Source: Piezodorus guildinii
Taxonomy: Eukaryota > Arthropoda > Insecta > Hemiptera > Pentatomidae
Direction: 5' to 3'
Assembly: GCA_023052935.1 (NCBI GenBank)
Contig: CM041294.1
Coordinates: forward strand, 18,686,635 to 18,750,634
DNA: 64,000 bases
Positions 12,803-23,268 of this stretch are shown in pieces. The notes under the pieces are model-generated. The model worked only from the letters and a program-made list of their open reading frames with translations. It was not told the origin of the DNA and searched no databases. The translations under genes were made by a program, and so were the position numbers. Position 1 is the stretch's first letter. Every line of letters starts with the position of its first letter.

Positions 12803-13165
12803 AGAGATTTTTCTAATTAATATAATAATATATTTATACTCTTTGTGACAGTAATTTGAAACTAAATATATATTTATATATCTGTGGAGGTCGTGAAAAA
12901 TTAGATAACTCGGTTTATATAAAAAATGAGTTAACTCCACGTATCGCTCCCTCAGACCGTCTCCCACGTCGTGTTAAATTGGTTAAAGAAATTCCTTGGT
13001 GGAAGAAATTTCAGGTGGAAAGAAAGCAGTAATTCGCTCCCCAGTAAAATGAAAGATTTTGACTTAACCACTTATTCACACCGCCACAGATATATAAAAC
13101 CCATAAAGAAGATGGTAGGAGGTGCGGTAATAAAAAGAAATTCATACAGATGAGTAATATTTATT
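12685..13165. other. (TA)n-rich spacer
   Basis: A broken (TA)n tract lies at 12736-12798. Open frames across it are low-complexity (repeated Tyr-Ile). No gene supported. Confidence 0.5.
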
Positions 13166-13167
13166 GT

Positions 13168-13236
13168 AATTGTGTGCCGACCAGATACCTTCTCTGAGTC
13201 ACCCTGATGATGTAGGCCGAAACGTCGACACACAAT
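13168..13236 (+). ncRNA. Degenerate hammerhead-like motif
   Basis: ATTGTGTGCCGAC (13168-13180) and GTCGACACACAAT (13224-13236) can pair over 13 positions with one mismatch. They enclose CTGATGA (13204-13210) and CGAAAC (13218-13223), the two conserved core boxes of a hammerhead ribozyme in the right order for a type III arrangement. The expected cleavage triplet after the 5' strand is altered, and stem II is not convincing, so it is probably inactive. Hammerhead motifs are known in Penelope-like retroelements and some insect repeats. Confidence 0.35.
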
Positions 13237-13619
13237 CACAGAGAGATACACTTTATTAAACAAACAAGCGATGCTGCCAAAGTTGATTGGGTTGCTATTC
13301 ACACAGCCAACGTTTTGCTATACACACTCCTTATTGGACAATTTTTAGTAATAATATAATATAAATCTTAACATATAATGAACAAAAAAACAAAATAGAT
13401 TAAACAATTTTTTTTCTCTTAACTTTTTTTTAACATTTTTTAAAAAATTATTTAACTCCTTTTATTCCTTTTTTTTTTCTTTTTGGCTTTACTTTTCTCT
13501 TTCTAATACTTATTAGTAATTGTAATGTAATTCTTATTAGTGTGTAATTCTTTGATGACCACACCCCCAACCATCTTCCTCATCTAATATTCTCAACGGT
13601 CAACTAATCTCCCTCATTA

Positions 13620-13932
13620 TAAAACCCATGAAGGTCTTGGGTTCTGTACACGTAGAGATTCGTGCTGTTACTTGGCCAACGACAGAGCAAGGAAGTGAAA
13701 TCACGCACACAACTAGGCTGGAACGCGCTAATCCTCAAGATTTTTTCCCAAAATTTAGTGATCGCACTAAACCTCCAGATTGTTTCCTCAAATTTTGTTA
13801 TCGCACTTTATTGGGGCTCTGTGTGCCCTTGCAGGGTCTCCCTTCCTCTGGTTCACTCCAAGATTGAAGCAATAGAACAAACAGTTATCCTGCTACAGCC
13901 TGGGTTTGAACCCGAGATCCGAAAAACAGTAA
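13620..13932 (-). repeat. Diverged SINE type B copy
   Basis: Shares landmarks with the copy at 10352-10686: CCATGAAGG-TCTTGGG, GTAGAGATTCGT-CTGTT, GGCCAACG-CAG-GCAA, GGGTCTCC and, at the tRNA end, TTTGAACCCGAGATCC. Many substitutions and a different middle suggest an old or distinct subfamily. The tRNA head is incomplete. Confidence 0.6.
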
Positions 13933-14042
13933 ATAACTAATAAAACTAAAGCATAAATATAACCTAAACCCAAGAGACACGAACTCCTCAAAAATATAGG
14001 TTCGGATCATCAGTCTTAGGTACATTTTATGGAGACAAAAAA

Positions 14043-14793
14043 TCTGGTGCGGGCAACACACGACTTTCACTTACCTCCATATTTAAAATCAATGAAAGAA
14101 TTTTCAAATACAGTTAGAGATAAAAATACGTGAAACTATTAAGGAATTAAGTAAATTGAATTAATATAGAAACATCTGTTTTATTAAAAAAGCTATAATA
14201 TTATTATCTAAAATAATTAGTTAGTTTTATGTTCATTTCATCACTCTCTATTAACTTTTAAAAGATTGTGTATGAGATAATATTTTTTCTAAAATCTTTA
14301 GCTTTCCAACGGTATATCATACAAGTATATTACCGCTCTTATGTTCAAAAACGAAAAATTGCATTAAAAAAATATTTTTCCTGTTTTTTCCTTTAGTTGG
14401 GTATCGAATTTATTCAATTTATATATTTACCTGCTTTTCTTCAGCGTTAACAAGATAATATACTTATTTTTATTAAATCTACAAAGTTAAAGGTACTTTA
14501 GGGGTAGAAAATTTAAAATATCGGCATTTTAGCCCTGTCAGACCATTTTAAGCAGAATGAAACCTACATGATGTTAAAGCCCATTAAATTTTACATCGAT
14601 ATAGCGAGTTTAATCAAAATCGTCGGAACCGTTTTCGAGAAAATCGAAAAAAAAGGTGCAAAATGCATGGTATAAAGTGCCTCTTCTGGTAAGCTCATTT
14701 TGATGAAAAAAGTTTTGTCTCGTCTCGGGCATATAGTTGTCTTAAATATGAAATTTCAGTTTCATAGGACTTACCGTTTCTGCCCGGGAGTTA

Positions 14794-14848
<55 letters not shown>

Positions 14849-14982
14849 TACACAGACCTTTTTGCGGGACTTGGTTATTTGGACTCAGGGGACCCTAAAA
14901 CGTGTATTTCCGTTGAAAACTGGAATTCGAAAATTTTCACGATCGCAATACTTCCCCTTACTATATATAGTAAGTATAAGTA
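14043..14982 (-). mobile_element. HINE-like element, copy 2, full length
   Basis: Contains both subterminal repeats (ACTTTCACTTACCT at the left; a diverged TAAGTATAAGTA at the right), the GC-rich end GGTGCGGGCAACACACG, and all shared internal blocks: TTAGTTGGGTATCGAATT, TTAGCCCTGTCAGACCATTT, GGTGCAAAATGCATGGTAT, GCGGGACTTGGTTATTTGGA. A (CA)n microsatellite of about 55 bp lies at 14792-14846. It encodes no recognisable protein; the open frame across the (CA)n run is an artefact of the repeat. Confidence 0.65.
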
Positions 14983-15384
14983 AAAATTCAGCAACAAATC
15001 ACTGTGAATAATATATAATTTGGTGTTGTATTTCGCAGTCATAAACTGTACTTCATTATATGCTATTGTACCAAGGCCCCAGATAGAATTGATAAATCCT
15101 GAAATGGCTAATGGCTGCTTATCAAGATCCATCTTTATGGGCTATTTATATAATTTCTTATCATGGTTTTGTTCCAGTCTTAAAAACTGAACCAATAAAA
15201 ATAAAATATAATCACACATATAGTCTTTATATCCGTATCCACATTACAAAGATATTGTTTTCTTGTTTTGATGGTACATTTCACGGTTATGATATATGGT
15301 ATATGACCTACAAGCATTGTAGGCAGGTTCAGGGCTAAATTTATCAGCTGATACTATCCAATTTTTATTAGTCCTCATTTTAAT

Positions 15385-17330
15385 AATGAACTATAAAAAC
15401 GCTGAAAATTATTACACAATGGTTTATTATTTCCAAATAACAATATTAGGATAAACGGATTTTTTTTTTTTTTTTTTTATTATTTTTTTTTATTCGTTAT
15501 TCGGATTCTACGCATCTTGAAACGTAAGCTCTCAAATTTTGACTATTTCCTTTTCTTTTCTTTCGATTTTCATTCAAATAAATCTTCTGATTCCAGAAAA
15601 CTTTACATTTTATCTTTATCATCAATAATAACCGAGTTATCAGGGAGTCACACCTCTAATAAGTTGTGGCTTGACCATATAAGATGATATTTTTAATTTT
15701 TTTTTTTTTTTTTTTGCACTTTGTTCATCGCGTTGTCTTGATCACGAAAATCTTTTCGATTTTTCTCTACCTTCGACAATAACTGATTTTTTTGTGTAAT
15801 TACATCTATTATAATCTGTTACTTGATTATACATAAGATTTTTTTTTGTTTTTATTTATTGTGCTTTACTGATTCTAAAACTCTATACACACTTTTCCCT
15901 ATCTTCAAAAATAACTGAGTTACAAGCTTATTTATGAGAAAAATTTCCATTTTTGGTTTATTTTATTTTCTTTTTTCTCTTTTATTTAATTATTCGCGGT
16001 TTTCTGGTTAAAAAACAAGAATGAATTGTTTTTCTATCTTCGAAAATAACGTAGTTATAAGCGTATATCTATATACGCCTATGCGTGAATTTATTTATTT
16101 TTTTTTTATTATTATTATTTTTTTTTTGTTTATCGCGCTTCACTGATTCTAGAACTGTATACATACTTTTCTCTATCGGAGTTATGTGAAAAATTTCTAA
16201 TTTTTTTGCTTTTCTTCTTTCTCCTTTATATAATTATTCGCGGGTTTTTGTTTAAAAAACACAAATAAATTTTCAATAAAATATTCAAAAATAACTGAGT
16301 TATTGAATAAAATCCTTTTAACCGGCCGCCATTTTAAAACTAACTAGCTGATATCAACGTCTAGGTGTTAGGATCATCGTTGAATGGACTAGTTTTTTTG
16401 TGGCGAATTTGAAAAAAATTGGTCCAGTAGCTTCGGAGAAATGCCGCGGACCGCGGACGGCGTACGGCGGGGGCGGAAAAACTTCTTTTTTTTTCGTTAT
16501 TCGGATTTTATGCATCTTGAAACGTAACCTCTCAAATTTTGAGCAGGGATAATTTTTTTTTTTTTTTTGGTCGATTACAAAAGTTGATTATTCAAAATAA
16601 TAAACATAAAAACATACTTAACATTTGGTTTCTAATGGTTAATTCTTTATATACATTCCATTCTCTTAATTTCACTACATCTCATTTCAACAGGGTTTAT
16701 AGTTATTTTGGCAGGAGAGAAAAATTATCTATTTGGCACTTAGAAATATTTCAAACTATGTCAGTAATATATATATATTTTTTTTTTTAATAGTATTAGA
16801 TACACTACAAATAGTAATTTGTAATTTAAAGGTTGTTAAAGATTTTGTGACCAAACTCGGACTTAAGCTAGATATCTAGTTTTATTTGTTAAAACTAATT
16901 AATCGGATCCGTTCAAAAATTTTTGTTCGATTTATATTTAACTAGAATTCCATTATCAAAACTGTATTGGAACAAAAAAATATTTTTAAAAATTAATATT
17001 TAAACAAATTTTAAAAATGCAGCAAATTATTACATAATATTTTATTATTTCCATTTAACTATATTAGGTTATAACAGTTTATATAGCTCTTTACAGCCAA
17101 TTAAGTAATATAACAAGTGATTAAGTAATCGAAGAAAAACGGCCTACCACTGCTAATTCCAAAACTCTATATCTCTGCTATTCCTTAACAGGTTTCAATG
17201 ATTTTTTTTTAAATTATTCATTAATTAATTTATTGTATTCATTATTCGCAAGGCGTACAGATTGATTTTTTTTTTTGAGGGGAAGGAGTCATTTTGTTTT
17301 CGGTCTATTACAAAGGTCCTTTATTGAAAA
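15385..17330. repeat. Degenerate repeat array (family R-B)
   Basis: Starts with TTACACAATGGTTTATTATT (15411) and holds a 50-bp segment (TTCGTTATTCGGATT…CTCAAATTTTGA) at 15493-15542 that recurs at 16493-16542 with three differences. Between them a loose unit recurs about every 130-150 bp with the core CTATCTTC-AAAATAACTGAGTTA (near 15617, 15767, 15895, 16040, 16290). Near 16418-16480 is a strikingly GC-rich block (GCCGCGGACCGCGGACGGCG). The same family recurs at 17020-17330 and 47925-48850. It looks like an old non-coding mobile element with an expanded centre. Confidence 0.55.
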
Positions 17331-17356
17331 TATTTGATTAATATACAATCTTTTTA

Positions 17357-18046
17357 AGACTTGTCCTTGGCACACAGCAGAGGTCTCATGTGACCCATTT
17401 ATACAGTGAGTTAAAGTGGCTCCTTCCCTCAAACCGCAGACAATATTTCCTTGGATCATTCCTTTACCAAACTGTCAACTCCCAGCTACCTCCCTATATC
17501 CACAAACTTCTGCAATTTAAATCGTCCGTCAGCTCGCTCCAAACAAGATCGCGCCATTCTGACCTTTATATTCCTGCCCACAGAACAACAAGTTTTGAAC
17601 ATTCCTTTCTTGTCCGCTCTACTACTCTCTGGAATTCTCTACCTACTCAAATCCGCCATGCTTCTTCCCTACCATCATTCAAGTCCCAGCTGTTCGAGTA
17701 CCTATTGTCATCTCAAACAGACGCTCCACAAGCCTGAGTTTTCAAATCAAATATCTATTCAAAAAGAAAATTTATTATTTTTTGTTCATGATTCTGTATC
17801 GATCAATTATTATGAATCAGTTTCAATGTTAAGTTTTGTTCAACATATCAGAAGTTATTAATTTATTTTACTCTTTTGTTTTATTGTATCCTACTTTTCT
17901 TCTTAAAGCTTTGTAAATAAAAATTAATTATAATCCTTTGGTCTTGTGGCCAGACACATTGTATATATTAATTGTACATATCATATTGTTCTTAAGGGAC
18001 CCAGTCCCAGAATAAAAATTATTTTTCTATTCTATTCTATTCTATA
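17357..18046 (+). mobile_element. CR1-like non-LTR retrotransposon 3' end, copy 1
   Basis: The frame at 17357-17737 encodes the C-terminal end of ORF2: HLYSELKWLLP, then YQTVNSQLPPYIHKLL, TRSRHSDLYIP.HRT and FLVRSTTLWNSLP. The R.TLWNSLP segment is the known ending of CR1/L2/RTE-type ORF2 proteins. The 3' UTR ends with a GGGACCCAGTCCC hairpin (17996-18008), AATAAA and a (CTATT)n microsatellite (18027-18044), like the hairpin plus microsatellite that ends CR1/L2 elements. 5'-truncated. Confidence 0.75.
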
Positions 18047-19167
18047 ATGAGATATATAATACATATATAACGATTTATGAAAAAACAAAACTGATTTTGT
18101 AAAATTGTTGTGAAAAAACTGTCATTATTTTTGGACGAAATTTTACAATCTAAAATTCATGAGCTGATATCTTGTTTATATTTAGATTAAAATTATCTTT
18201 ATTTTTTTTAAATACCAGTAATTTCATTTTAAAAACCTTTACAAGGGTTTTTTAATTTAATTTTATACGTAACTCATGTACGTCATATATGAGTAAATTA
18301 AAGGAACAATATATCTTATAAAATTATCATTAAACAGTACACAATACAAGTTTTGTTTTAAATATTTATTAATAACAATATATCTTATAAAATATTTATT
18401 ATTTATTTATATCTTAATTATTTATTATTAACAATATATCTTATAAAATTATCATTAAACAGTACACAATACAAGTTTTGTTTTAAATATTTATTTTCGA
18501 TACGGTATCGGGCGAAGAGCTCTAACGTCAACCTATCAGAAGATAAGTACCGATATCAAAATCAAACATGATTAATTCAAAACATTTTAGTTTAACAATT
18601 GATATAATAAGACTTAAAGAAATGTTTTAAATTTATTTATTCCTTATTGAATTTTTTTAAGATAAAATTTAATCACTTATTGATAGTTAAAGATGTCTTG
18701 AATTAATCAAATTACGTTAATTTTATAATAATAAACAATGCCACGCACTCCCCCCTAAAATTTGATATGACAAATAAAAATAAAAGAAATAAGGTTATAA
18801 AAAATAAATAAATAAGGTGTTAAAAAATGTTTTTAATTTTAAAAACGTGCTTCATTTTCAAATTATTATGCGTATTGATAGTGTTTGCAAAAAATAACTT
18901 TTAGACGAATTTGTCAATCTCCTTACGATTTTCAAACCACTTACCACCTCCCTTAACGAAAATCCTTCCTACACGAGTGGAAATGATGTCCGAAACAGAC
19001 GGAAGGCGTAGACTGAAATAATATATTTAAAACCAAGATGGGGTTTATGCAATATCCAATAACACAATGTAAATATTTTTTCCAACAACACTGTTATTGT
19101 GTCTTTAGCTTTGTACACCATTTTTATCAAGTGAAATGTTTATACAGTTATATAAATTTCGATACAA
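18047..19167. other. Intergenic DNA with a 66-bp perfect direct repeat
   Basis: No gene seen. A 66-bp segment beginning AACAATATATCTTATAAAAT occurs at 18305-18370 and again, without a difference, at 18430-18495; a third partial copy lies at 18373-18396. The rest is AT-rich spacer. Confidence 0.7.
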
Positions 19168-19182
19168 TGATATAATTATTAA

Positions 19183-19422
19183 AAAAAAAAAAAACAGTAC
19201 AACTACAAACCATGAAGAGTTTTGGGCTCAGTACATGTAGAGATTCGTACTGTTTCTAGGCCAACGGCCGTGCAATGAGGTGATTCGGCCGAGATCACGC
19301 TCAGCCGCCAGGTTTTTCCCCCATTTTCGGGTACCCACTTGATTGAGGCTGGGTGTGCCCCAGAAGGGTCTCCATACTCCAGGATCGCTCCCAGGCTTAA
19401 ATAACAGAATAAATAATATTCC
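19183..19422 (-). repeat. SINE type B, tail half (split by nested insertion)
   Basis: Homopolymer end at 19183-19194, then the type B body in the same order as 10352-10600. It breaks off at AATAATATTCC (19412-19422) and resumes at 21099-21183 with the tRNA-like head. The outer TSD is TGATATAATTATTAA (19168-19182) against TGATATACTTATTAA (21184-21198), one mismatch. Confidence 0.85.
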
Positions 19423-20337
19423 TACCCAGTCTGCTGGTGTTCCTCAGGGCAACATTCTGGAACCCATCCTTTACACAGTTTATACAGATGATATCCCAAC
19501 CCATGCTAACACATTCCTTTCTACCTATGCCGATGACACTTGCGTGCTATCAGCTCATAATGATCCTAGTATTGCCTCTCAAACTCTCCAATCCCACATC
19601 AGAGACCTTGAGGGATGGTGTTAGAATTGGAGAATTAAAATCAATTCCAATAAATCCCATCAAATTACCTTTACCCTTCGTCGAAAACCTATGACATCCT
19701 GCCCTACAGTTTCCTTTAATGATATTCCGCTTGTCCCGGTTGAACAGATCCGCTATTTAGGACTCCTGCTTGACAAACGACTTACATGGAATCCGCATAT
19801 AAGACTGAAAAGACAAGAAACTGCTAGACGTTTTCGGCTACTCCAACACTTACTAGACAGACGCTCTAACCTTTCACTTAACTACAAAAGACTCATTTAT
19901 ATGACAATCATAAGGCCTATCTTTACCTACGGAGTTGAGCTATGGGGCTCTACTAAACCATCCAATTCTTTCCGTATCCAAAATCCTTACAATCCAAAAT
20001 CCTTCGTAATATCCTCAACGTTCCTTACTTTGTCACGAACAAAATCATTCATAAGTTCCAAGTTCCGTATGTAGCCGATTTGGCCCGTACCAGATATCAT
20101 TCCTTCCATGACAAACTCCATTCCCACTCTAATCCACTAGTTTCAATTCTTGCTTCCTCTACAATCCCTGATAATCCACGAAGAGACGATGGCCTCGAGA
20201 CCTTCTTGTTTAGATTGATCACTAGAGTGCTGCCAATGGGCAGTTTCTCTTCACGTTTTTCATGTACATATTCTTTATCAGCATATTTACTTGATGTATT
20301 GTAGTATACAGTTGTAAATTTCAATAAAATATAATTT
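19423..20337 (+). mobile_element. Jockey-clade retrotransposon fragment (inserted in the SINE)
   Basis: RT from the GVPQG box (19437) through STYADDTCVLS (catalytic YADD near 19527), CVL…RIKINSNKSHQITFTLRR…, RYLGLLLDKRLTWNPH, and IRPIFTYGVELWGSTKPS, to the 3' UTR ending GTTGTAAATTTCAATAAAA. A stop after DLEGWC and frameshifts near 20000 make it defective. It is 5'-truncated. Its own tail continues after the second insertion, at 21085-21098. TSD AATAATATTCC lies at 19412-19422 and 21099-21109. Confidence 0.85.
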
Positions 20338-21072
20338 TTTTTTTTTAAATTTTATTGATATTTACAACTGTACATATAATATATACAACAAGTAAATGGG
20401 CTAATTTACACTTATGGGCGTGATAATGTCTAGTGAAGAAACTACCCAGTGGTAGCACTTCAATGTCAATTTAATTACAGTAGGTCTCGAGGCCATCGTC
20501 TTTTCAATCGCCTCGGAGGGTTGTCAAGAATAGATGGGAATGATAAGTTGCGTACTAGAGGATTCGTGTGGGTTGGGAGTTTGGAATGAAAAGAGGCATA
20601 TCTTTTTCGGGCTAGTTCTGCGACAAATGGGATATTTAGGTCTTTATGGATGATTTTATTCGTAACGAAATAAGGAGCATTTAGGATTTTTCGAAGGATT
20701 TTGGATTGTAACGATTGAATGCGAGAGGAATTAGATGGTTTAGTAGAGCCCCAAAGCTCGATTCCATATGTCCAGATGGGTCTGATGATGGTAACATAAA
20801 TGAGCTTTTTGTAATAAATTGGTAGTTTTGAACGTTTGTCTAGTAAGTGTTGTAGTAGTCGGAATCTAGTTTCTTGTCGTTTAAGTCGAGTATGGGGATT
20901 CCATCTAAGACGTTTGTCAAGATGGAGTCCTAGGTAACGGATTTGTTCAACAGGTATGAGTGGGGTATTATTAAAGGATACAGTGGGGTAGGAAGTCATC
21001 GGTTTGCGACGAAGGGTAAAGATAATTTGGTGGGATTTGTTAGGATTTATTTTAATCCTCCAGTTCTGACAC
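20338..21072 (-). mobile_element. Second Jockey copy, inserted tail-to-tail in the first
   Basis: Opposite orientation to its host element. TSD AAAATATAATTT at 20326-20337 and 21073-21084 shows it landed in the poly(A)-like tail of the first Jockey copy. The frame from 21072 down to the stop near 20475 is open for about 199 residues (CQNWRIKINPNKSHQIIFTL…, DKRLRWNPHTRLKRQET, IRPIWTYGIELWGSTKPS, ILRKILNAPYFVTNK, RRLKRRWPRDLL). It starts downstream of the YADD box, so it is only the RT C-terminus. The open frame reads on leftwards into SINE sequence, which is not a real fusion. Confidence 0.9.
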
Positions 21073-21109
21073 AAAATATAATTTAAAAAAAAAATAATAA
21101 TAATATTCC

Positions 21110-21183
21110 GCCACAGCCGGCATTCGAACCCAAGACCCGGAGCACAGTAGACTAGCGCTCTACCCACTAGACCACGCCGCTCC
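21110..21183 (-). repeat. SINE type B, tRNA-like head half
   Basis: The - strand reads GGAGCGGCGTGGTCTAGTGG (A box) and then GGTTCGAATGCCGGCTG (B-box position), matching 10616-10686. It completes the SINE begun at 19183. Confidence 0.85.
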
Positions 21184-21198
21184 TGATATACTTATTAA

Positions 21199-22560
21199 GA
21201 AATAATAAACAATTGTGTAAAACTTTACTTACCGACTCTATCCTTACAGGTCAACAACCTATTCTAAGTCTAGTGGATTGGTCAAGATTCATTCCGGGGA
21301 CTGCAATAAAATAAATTTTAACCCGCTTAGACCGAATATGTTGCAAAGGCGATACTTAAAGGGTAGGCATGCCAAGTTATTGGTTTTAAAACCTACCAAT
21401 AAGAGCTAATCGGTATTATATTTATTCAGTAAGTTGTGTATTCCTGCATTTACAGCCTCTATCCTCAAGACGATTTAAGATGTAAAAAGGTACGATTGGT
21501 GCACCGTCTGCATTACAAACTTGTTTTTTCAAGGTTGAATGACTTATAAATAATATCTCTACTGATTACCAAGTGATTCTAAAAACTCCTTCATAAATTA
21601 TCGCTTCAGAGCAGAGTAACTTACATTTGATATTTAAGGATGTGTTGAAATATTTTCTTTTAGCCATTTCTAACTAACTTGGGAGAATAATAGATTGCTA
21701 AATCTAATGAGAAAACAAATGAGCATATCGATTGTTAACATTCGCCGATATTAAGCGCAGCCACGTGTCACAGCACAATGACACTAATCATCATTATTTT
21801 AAATTTATGGACTTTTTGTCTTTAGCGGTATTAGTTCATCTTTATGGATGCAGCTTCTCAAAGTCCCTATTCAATTCCCTATTCCCTCCTATTCAACATA
21901 TTTATTAAGGTTTAAAATACCGGGAAAAAAATTAATACAAAAACAATGGAGATACTAAAGACTAAACAGATGAGTTACAATATATTTCAAGACGTGTATT
22001 TAAATTTTGTTCAGAATAAATAACTCAAAGCTCAAGTTTTGATATTTCCAATTTAGGCTTTAATATATTAATTAAATTAGTGAATTACAAATATTATTTT
22101 GTTTTTACTTCAACAATCTTGTTAAAACATCTTCTAATACCGTTATGATGTTATTAATATTGTAGGTTTAATCTGAACACTTCCTTTTATGTTAATATTA
22201 CAATTTTACTCTTTGTTGTCAGATCCCGTCTAGAAATGTGGTACGTATTTTCCATTTTACCCAACATTTTGTACGTACTTTCCTATCTACCTGCCTATAT
22301 TCCTTATTACCAAATTGTACCTAGTATCTCCACTATACTCCATTTTTTTAATGGTTTTTATTTCATGTAATTTTTTCTTATATATTTGTACATTATCTTT
22401 AGTCATTATCTGGCCTGTATAGCTCTCAGTAGTATACCTTTATCATTGTAATTTAATTAATTGATTTCTTTACACATCTAGTTCCTTTTATGTTATATTA
22501 TTGACATTCTCTAGCGCAATAGTTATTTTCTTAAAAATAGTATTTTTAATCTTATTTTAA
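21199..22560. other. AT-rich intergenic DNA, no gene seen
   Basis: No supported coding region. The segment beginning GGTCAACAACCTATTCTAAG near 21249 faintly resembles 50939-50965, but no full element could be delimited. Confidence 0.4.
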
Positions 22561-22586
22561 ATGTATCCTTTTTGTATCTTTTTAGC

Positions 22587-22618
22587 CCTGATGACCCACA
22601 ATGGGGGTCGAAACGTTG
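22587..22618 (+). ncRNA. CTGATGA…CGAAACG motif, hammerhead-like core
   Basis: CCTGATGACCCACAATGGGG is followed by GTCGAAACGTTGG. GACCC and GGGGTC can form a short stem between the two core boxes, and CGAAACG follows. This is the same arrangement as at 13204-13226, but no outer pairing stem is visible here. It may be the end of a Penelope-like or other retroelement rather than a working ribozyme. Confidence 0.3.
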
Positions 22619-22697
22619 GCAAACAATAAAATAAAATAGCCACCCGGACTAATTCCTTCAGTACAAATATTATTACAATAAATCACAAAATTAAAAA

Positions 22698-22735
22698 TCT
22701 GGTGCGCACAACACACCTTAGCTTACATTCCTCCT
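22698..22735 (-). mobile_element. HINE-like terminal fragment
   Basis: TCTGGTGCGCACAACACACC followed by a diverged CTTACAT marks the hairpin end of the HINE-like family; the element stops within 40 bp. Confidence 0.5.
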
Positions 22736-22749
22736 TGAAATGAAGTTTT

Positions 22750-22977
22750 AAATATATTTTTTAATTAAATATATTTATTGATATTTACAACTGATTAATA
22801 AAATACATCTAGTAAATGTGATACAAGATTATACTGTCATGATTCACATGTAGAGATACTACCAATTGGCAGATCTCCAAAAACTATACTAAACCAGAAG
22901 GTCTCGGGGCCATCTTCTTTTCAGACGCCTCTCTCGGAGGATTATCAGGGAAAGTAGAGGTCGCAAGATTTAAAAGT
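22750..22977 (-). mobile_element. Jockey copy, 3' part (split by nested insertion)
   Basis: The - strand carries the C-terminus and 3' UTR of the first Jockey subfamily: a GGCCCCGAGACCTTCTGG block (compare RWPRDLL) and tail near 22760 (TTGATATTTACAACTG on +). It continues at 24338 after a second Jockey of another subfamily. Confidence 0.75.
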
Positions 22978-22980
22978 AGT

Positions 22981-22985
<5 letters not shown>

Positions 22986-23014
<29 letters not shown>

Positions 23015-23185
23015 TGAGATATATTACAATTTGTTTCTATATGAACATTAGTAATAGTGATATAAGATCCCATTCACACAATATATACAGTATACAATGA
23101 TAAAGTCAAATTAAAGAAAATATAATATATATACAAAATAAAAAATCAAACAATAACCTATAATTGAGATAAATACAAATAAATG

Positions 23186-23268
<83 letters not shown>

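Noticed and set aside
14700..15011. 103-residue frame with a Thr-His repeat
   Set aside because: The repeat is the (CA)n microsatellite of a HINE-like element; the rest is non-coding element sequence.
18305..18495. CRISPR-like or LTR-like direct repeats
   Set aside because: Only two full copies, one unequal spacer, AT-rich eukaryotic DNA; no LTR hallmarks such as TG…CA ends, primer-binding site or TSD.
20475..21167. 230-residue open frame that could be read as a novel fusion protein
   Set aside because: The first ~32 residues are translated from the SINE and a Jockey poly(A) tail; the rest is a truncated Jockey RT. The fusion is explained by nested insertion with a clear TSD at each level.
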